Shown here: positions 58,270-64,000 of the stretch, piece by piece
How positions within the stretch are numbered: the first letter of the stretch is position 1
How the letters are laid out: each line of letters starts with the position of its first letter
Assembly (NCBI GenBank): GCA_003290165.1
Contig: QNQO01000551.1
Location: 248,001 to 312,000 of the forward strand
Origin: Berberis thunbergii
Lineage: Eukaryota > Streptophyta > Magnoliopsida > Ranunculales > Berberidaceae
DNA: 64,000 bases
Reading direction: 5' to 3'
The notes under the pieces: generated by a model
The model's input: only the letters and a program-made list of their open reading frames with translations
Database searches by the model: none
What the model was told of the DNA's origin: nothing
Made by a program: the position numbers and the translations under genes

Positions 58270-61200
58270 ATCTCTAATATGAAAGTTTTATTTGATATCG
58301 GTGCATCATATCTCGACGTTTGGTTAATCGAAAAATGTTGAAAATTGTGCCACTTGTTATACCATTATGTGTTACAACCCCTTTAGGAGGCTCATCGACA
58401 TTAAATGAAGTATGTAAAAATTTTAAGATTTCCTTCCTTGACAAAGTGTTTTTCGTCGACTTGATTGTGGTTGACTTTAAGGGCTTTGATGTGATTTTGG
58501 GAAATGGATTGGTTGTGTAAAAACCTAGTCACGTTGGATTGTGCAAAGAAGCTAGTTTCCATCCATGCTTCAGGCATGCCCCCTGTTTCTCACATTTGTG
58601 AAAATTGTGAAGAGTCGGTGATGTCTAGTTTTCTGTACTCGGTGGGGACGTCGGAGAGAGAGATTCGAGATGTAAAAGTGGTAAGAGATTATGAGGATGT
58701 ATTTCAGGAAATTCCTGGCTTGCCACCTAGGCGAGAAGTTGAGCTTCAAATGATTTAGTACCTGGAACCGCTCCTATATCTAAGGCGGCGTACCGAATGG
58801 CACCGAAGGAGTTGAACGAGATGAAAGTCCAATTGGAGGGGATGTTGCAAAAAGGGTAATTTTAGTGTTTTTGTTTTGTTTTATTCGAATATACGTATGT
58901 ATTGACATGTTTATTCATGTTAATGTATATATGTGTAATCCTTTTGAGGTGTGTATGAACCAGGTTCATACGTCCTAGTAATTCTTCATGGGGAGCACCC
59001 ATTATCTTCGTTTCGAAGAAGGATGGTGCCTTGAGGATGTGTATTGACTATAGGGAGCTGAACAAAAAGACTATCAAGAACAAGTACCCGTTGCCTCGAA
59101 TTGATGATCTTCTTGATCAGTTGAGGGGAGCAATGGTGTTTTCTCAGTTTGACTTGAGAACTTGATATCATCAAACGAGTGTAGAAGAATATAGTATTCC
59201 TCTCATGGATTTTTGTACGAGATATGGGTTGTATGAGTTTCCAGTCATGCCTTTTGGTTTGACAAATGCCCCGGCCTTTTTCATGAACCTAATGAACTGG
59301 ATCTTTCAACCATATTTGGATAAATTTGTTATTGTTTTTATCAATGACATTTTGGTTTACTCCCGTAGTGAAGTAGAACACAAAGAACATCTCTGGATAG
59401 TGTTGCAAACCTTGAGAGATCAGAAATTGTATGCGAAATTTAGCAAGTGCCATTTTTGGAGAAAGAAGTAAAATTCTTAGGGCATGTTGTTTCTAGTCAG
59501 GGTATAGCAGTTGATCCTGATAAGGTGAAAGCAGTGAAAGATTGGAAACAATCTACTAATGCAACGGAGGTGAGAAGCTTTTTAGGGTTAGCTGGTTATT
59601 ATAGAAGATTTATCAAGAAATTTTCTCTTATTGCTGCCCCTTTGACTAAGTTGACCCACAAGAATGTTCAGTTTATTTGGACCAATGAGTGTGAAAGGGC
59701 TTTTCAGGAGTTGAAGCTTCGATTAACCACTGCGCCCATCCTGACTATTCCAGTGCAAGGTGGGAAGTTGGTGGGTTTCACTAATACTAGTGGCATAGGT
59801 CTGGGTTGTGTACTGATGCAGAATAAAAAGGTTGTGTCGTACGCCTCACGACAATTGAAGCCTCATGAGAGGCGATATCCTACCCATGACTTGAAATTGG
59901 TGGCAGTTGTATTTGCTTTGAAGATGTGGCGGCACTACCTTTATGGAGAGCAGTTTGAGTTGTTTACGGATCACAAGAGTCTCAAGTATTTGTTTTCACA
60001 GAAGGAGCTGAATATGATACAACAAAGGTGGGTGGAATTCATTAGTAGTTATGATTTTGAGATCCTTTACCACCCAAGTAAGGGAAATGTGGTAGCCGAT
60101 GCTCTTAGTCTGCAACACACTATTATGGCTTCACTCATGGCAGAGGAATGGAAGTATCTTGAGGCTATTTCTTCTTGTGATGTTCAATTTGTCTAGGGAG
60201 TGAACACGACTTATGTTGGTAGTTTATCTGTTCGACCTTCTTTGATCAGCAGAGTTTTAAAGGAGCAACATAAGGATTCTCGTTTGATGAGCAAATTAGA
60301 GGACTTAGTGCTTTATAATTTAGATGATTGTCCCTCATAGTGGTCAGTTGAGTCCAATGGTGGTTTGAGATTTCACAGGAGACTTTGTGTGCCCGCGATT
60401 GAGGGATTGAAGAAATAAATTATGGATGAGGCTCATAAGTCACGTTTTACCATTCACCCGGGAAGCACAAAAATGTATCATGATCTAAAGCGAACTTTCT
60501 GGTGGAGCGGTATGAAGAAGGGTGTGGGGGATTATGTATCACGGTTTTTCACTTGTCAACAAGTGAAGGCCGAGCATCAGCGATCCTCAGGTTTGTGGCA
60601 GCCATTACAAATTCCTATTTGGAAATGGGAGAATATTTCTATGGACTTTGTAGATGGTTTACCGAAGACCCGACGAGGTAACGAGTCAATTTGGGTTATA
60701 GTTTACCGTTTGACTAAGTTCACGCATTTTGTTTCAGTTGGTGTCCACCATACTACCGAACAGCTAGCCAGATGATACATTCGTGAGGTAGTTAGGCTTC
60801 ACAAAGTACCAGTGTCCATTGTGTCTGACAGAGATCCCTTATTTGCAGCTGAGTTCTGGGAGAGTTTTCAGCGAGCCATGGGGACGAGACTGGATTTGAG
60901 TACAACTTATCATCCTTAGACTGATGGTCAGACGGAGCGAGTGAATCAGGTTCTAGATAATATGCTTTGGGCATGTGTACTCGATTTTGGTGGTAGTTGG
61001 GAGGATTATTTACCTCTCATCGAGTTTGCTTATAACAACAGTTACCATTCTAGTATTGGAATGGCCCTGTTTGAGGCTTTATATGGGAGGCCTTGTTGAT
61101 CACCCATCCTGTTAGGCGGAGGTCGGTGACATAATCTTGTTGGGGCCAGAGATGGTTCGGGAGACATCGAAAAAGGTGCAAATTATTAGAGAGCAGATCA

Positions 61201-61640
61201 AATCTGCTCAAAGCCAACAAAAGAGTTATGCTGATCGGAATCGTAAGGCGGTAGAATTTCAGGTTGGGGACCTTTTTTTTCTTAAGGTTTCACCTATGAG
61301 CCATGTATTGAGGTTCGGTAAGAAAGGGAAGTTAAATCCTAGATTTGAGGGACCATTTGAGATCATTGCTCGAGTAGGGAGTTTAGCCTATAGACTCACC
61401 TTGCCACCGAGCTTATCAACTGTTCATAATGCGTTTCACATTTCCATGCTGAGGTAGTGTGTGAAGGGTCCTGCTCACATTGTCCAACCCACATAAATTG
61501 AGATTAATGATAACTTTACCCAAGTAGTACAACCGATCAAGATTGTGGATCATGACGTGAAACAACTCCGTAGAAGGATAGTGAATTTGGTGAAAGTCCA
61601 GTAGAGTGAAAAGGAGAATGATGTAACTTGGGAGATAGAG
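58270..61640 (+). pseudogene. gypsy pol (protease-RT-RNaseH-integrase), broken
   Basis: Protease at 58285-58520 (F-D-I-G-A-S, G-F-D-V-I-L-G). RT at 58760-59500 with [27 protein letters not shown] and P-F-G-L-T-N-A-P-A. The catalytic box reads F-I-N-D (59337-59348) instead of Y-x-D-D. RNase H and connection are in the open frame 59447-60196. The integrase zinc region is at 60422-60600, and the core has V-S-D-R-D-P-L-F and D-G-Q-T-E-R-V-N near 60820-60950. The C-terminal G-P-F-E-I-I-A-R-V-G is near 61350. Stops occur near 59163, 60197, 60773, 60918, 61098 and 61457. Confidence 0.88.
58856..58963 (+). other. intron-like GT-AG insert in gypsy RT
   Basis: The RT frame runs L-Q-K-G before and F-I-R-P-S after a 108-bp non-coding, T-rich block that starts GTAATTTT and ends GAACCAG. 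Excising exactly GT to AG keeps the frame and the expected protein order of gypsy RT. It contains in-frame stops, so unspliced RNA would be truncated. Confidence 0.65.
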
Positions 61641-61646
61641 AACAAG

Positions 61647-63226
61647 TGATTACGCCCAAACAGTACACACGGTCAATTGCAGTAAAGATTGGGGTGTTGA
61701 TCCCACGAGAAAAAACGATCTACAAAACAATATCAAGGAAGAAAAACTAAGCGAAACTAAATGTAAGAAATTCTAGCAATTTTAAAATATGAAATTAAAT
61801 TTAGTTTAATAAAAATCAAGTTTGGAAAAATCACAAGGTTCCAAGAATCCCTCTTAGATTTCACGCGCCAACTAGTATTGATTGGCTATGATGACTCGAT
61901 TACGCGTTTCACATCCCAAACAACATAATCGGAAAAATAGTCTTTAATGCATTAATATATCCTAATGTAAATGGATTTTAGATTTCACTTTTTCCATAAA
62001 AGCACAAAGATTAGTCATATGTGATATCATAAATTTATGATATATCCGGAGACAATAACATAATAAAAGACGATCACATATAACTAACCTACCGGAATCA
62101 GTTAATTCTTAAAAATTCTACACATAAGAAAAGCATGACTAAGCTTCTATGGAGGAGAAAAAAACAACCGTCGGAATAATAATCTACGAAGAAATCGATG
62201 CAATCTTTGTCAATAAAATAACATAAATTCCTATATTAAATAAAAGTGAGAATCATAGGCACCATTATTCATCGTGAAAGCATAAAATGAATCAAATACT
62301 AATTAAGTATGTTACATCTAGGAGTTCGTCTCTTCACCTTGCGTGGAGTTTAGTGACACATGGCGAAGGTGATGACAGCAACAATGATGTGGAGCTTCAT
62401 CGGTATGGCGGCGCGTGGTGAATTAGTGATGCACACCCTGCTGGACAGCGTCGTCTTTGCTGTCCTGCGGCTTCGCTGCTGCTGTAATTCATCCAGGCTG
62501 TTGCGTTCCTTGCTGGACAGCAGCTCCTGTACTGTTCTCGGCTGCTGCTGCATTGTTTTCCTGCTGCTTTCCTGCGTCTTTCCCCCGCCAAAAACTCCCC
62601 TCTGTTTCTTTTGTCTATCTTTGTGTTAAAAAGACAACAACCACTCCTCCAATTGGTTCCCCAATTTAGAAATCAAATCTCAATTACAAACCAAAAAGGG
62701 ATGTTGTATTTGTGTTAAAAAGAAACCAAACTCCTCATTGGTCCCCCAATTGGAAAACAAAACATCTTCTAAAATAAAAGGTTATCCTCTCTCTTACTGT
62801 TGTTATTATGGTTAAAAGAAAACCCTTATTGGGCCCAATTGGAAACTCAATGCCCAATACAAATGGAAAAACCCAATCCAATTTGGACGCCAATGGAATT
62901 TGGAAGCCCAATTTGCAAACAAAGGAGTCTCACCCCATGAAATGCGGGTTTGGCTATGTTCATCCATCCTACTTCTTTGTTTAACAAAAATTCAAAACTA
63001 ATTTTCTTTATTTTTTTTCTTTGGTTCTCTTAATCTTTGGCTTGAGTGTCTCCTGCTCCACTTCGTCAATTTGTCTATGAATCACCATTATTGGCCACGC
63101 TAACGCACTTTTGTCATTTAAACTCCAAATCCTACAAAAATAAAATAATTAAACTAAAATACACTATTTGAAACACTAACAAATATATATTATGAGGTAT
63201 ATTATGTTATAATTATGTGAACGTCA
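61647..63226 (-). repeat. 3' LTR of a third LTR element, same family as 43072-44826
   Basis: On the - strand it starts TGACGTTCACATAATTATAA at 63226 and ends near 61647 with TAATCA. It shares with 43072-44826 the start block (TTCACATAATTATxACATAATATACC), the AACACTAA motif and the GTGGGATCAACxCC motif near the end. A GC-rich leader lies at about 62340-62600, where short open frames on both strands are probably not genes. It interrupts the gypsy pol tail. Confidence 0.75.
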
Positions 63227-64000
63227 AATACCCCTAAACCTACATTTTGCTAGTCCTCGAGCAAAATAAAATTAAGAATAAAATCTTAACTCATTTTCGT
63301 AAGAATCACGGGTGCACTTACCTTAACGTGCAACAAGGCTTTAAACCCCTAGATTACCTCTAGTAGGCGAGTTATAGTCTCGTGAGGGTTTTCAGAAATG
63401 TTACCCCCAACATTACTGACTCAATAAAACAAAATCTATTTTCTAAAGGCATAATGCAAAAACATGAGCATTCTCCTTTATTTTCCTTAGAGTAATTTTC
63501 TAATTGCTTAAAATTCAAGAAAAACAACAAACTAAAAATGTCACAATAGTATATCAATAAAGTACAATAATTTAATAGTATCTAAAGGTTAAATAAATTT
63601 CATAGTCATTTTCAACTCAAAGTGTGTGTGTGAGAAACCTCATCAACATAACTCTTCATTTCATAGTAAAAATGTGACGAGATAACCTTTAGAAAGGACG
63701 TTTACTACAAATCTCTCATGTCACTAAAAAATAAAACTCAAAAATTAGGCACTCAGTTTATATGTGAGGAAAATGATATAAACTATGGAAAATGCAAACG
63801 TCTCACATATAATTATCATGAAAAACATATTTTTTTCAAATAGTGAAATGAATATGATCTCATGGACAGGAATATTGATTACTTTTGAGAATGTTGAATC
63901 AAATACCGTAATTCTTGCCTATTCAATCTCCACATCTAATGAGCCAACTTTCACTTAAAATAAATTAGGTTTTTAATAGGTTATAATGGAGCTTGGATTA
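63227..64000 (-). mobile_element. internal region of the third LTR element, runs off the window
   Basis: A polypurine tract AGGTTTAGGGGTATT on the - strand abuts the LTR start (63241-63227), and upstream of it is a CTCGAGGACTAGC phrase (about 63250-63263), usual before the 3' LTR of some large non-autonomous plant elements. The visible 770 bp is AT-rich without coding sequence. Confidence 0.6.

Larger units (their letters stand above)
55886..61646 (+). mobile_element. Ty3/gypsy element, gag-less, 3' end cut by nested insertion
   Basis: 5' LTR 55886-58148, primer-binding site at 58152, then protease, reverse transcriptase, RNase H and integrase from 58270 to 61640. That domain order is Ty3/gypsy. 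Only about 110 bp separate the primer-binding site from protease, so gag has been lost. The polyprotein tail is interrupted at 61646 by the LTR of another element, and no 3' LTR is seen in the window. Confidence 0.9.

Noticed and set aside
62360..62669. Overlapping short Cys/Leu-rich frames on both strands
   Set aside because: They lie in the GC-rich leader of an LTR, and multiple frames open at once indicate composition rather than coding.

Overview
The window is nuclear DNA from a flowering plant, most likely a eudicot. It is AT-rich and gene-sparse. Genes are split by GT-AG introns, three host genes match plant families along their full length, and most of the remainder is layered transposable elements (Ty1/copia, Ty3/gypsy, LINE, SINE, hAT, Mutator, Harbinger and CACTA types). 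I cannot name the species from sequence alone.

Three host genes look intact. (1) A cationic amino acid transporter of the CAT9 type lies on the + strand at 4299-11782, with 8 exons and 567 codons. (2) A WD40 protein orthologous to WRAP73/WDR8 lies on the - strand at 17014-25652, with 6 exons and 459 codons. (3) A plastid-type class I phospholipase A1 (DAD1-like) lies on the + strand at 49414-50979 in one exon. Their exon joints keep frame throughout, and the two split genes come out within a few residues of the usual family length.

Layout: 1-4021 is the 3' part of a decayed copia element carrying a hAT MITE, and its LTR ends about 280 bp before the CAT9 start. CAT9 introns hold an LTR element, a truncated MITE and a small inverted-repeat element. 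From 12450 to 16410 come a 650-bp solo LTR with target-site duplication (TSD), two hAT MITEs and older repeats. WRAP73 introns hold a SINE and LINE pieces, and a hAT MITE sits about 125 bp upstream of its start codon. From 26765 to 33347 come a LINE 3' end with a long trinucleotide tail, a Mutator-like element with ~110-bp terminal repeats and another hAT MITE.

The most striking object is a complete CACTA element at 33577-39086 with terminal repeats and an ATT TSD. It has no recognisable transposase but carries fragments of two unrelated host genes: NOT4 (CCR4-NOT subunit 4) and the bifunctional 3-dehydroquinate dehydratase/shikimate dehydrogenase. Both lie on the - strand with introns retained, so it is a Pack-CACTA.

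From 39521 to 48618 come a Harbinger MITE, a foldback element, the tail of a pseudouridine-5'-phosphate glycosidase gene, and a copia element on the - strand split by a 1755-bp solo LTR. A SINE, a broken cation/H+ exchanger fragment and a further hAT MITE follow. After the phospholipase, 52736-64000 is nested retrotransposon: a defective gypsy element whose left LTR forms a ~360-bp-arm palindrome, a second gypsy element with a 2.26-kb LTR, no gag and an intron-like GT-AG segment inside its reverse transcriptase, and finally the 3' LTR of a third element running off the window.
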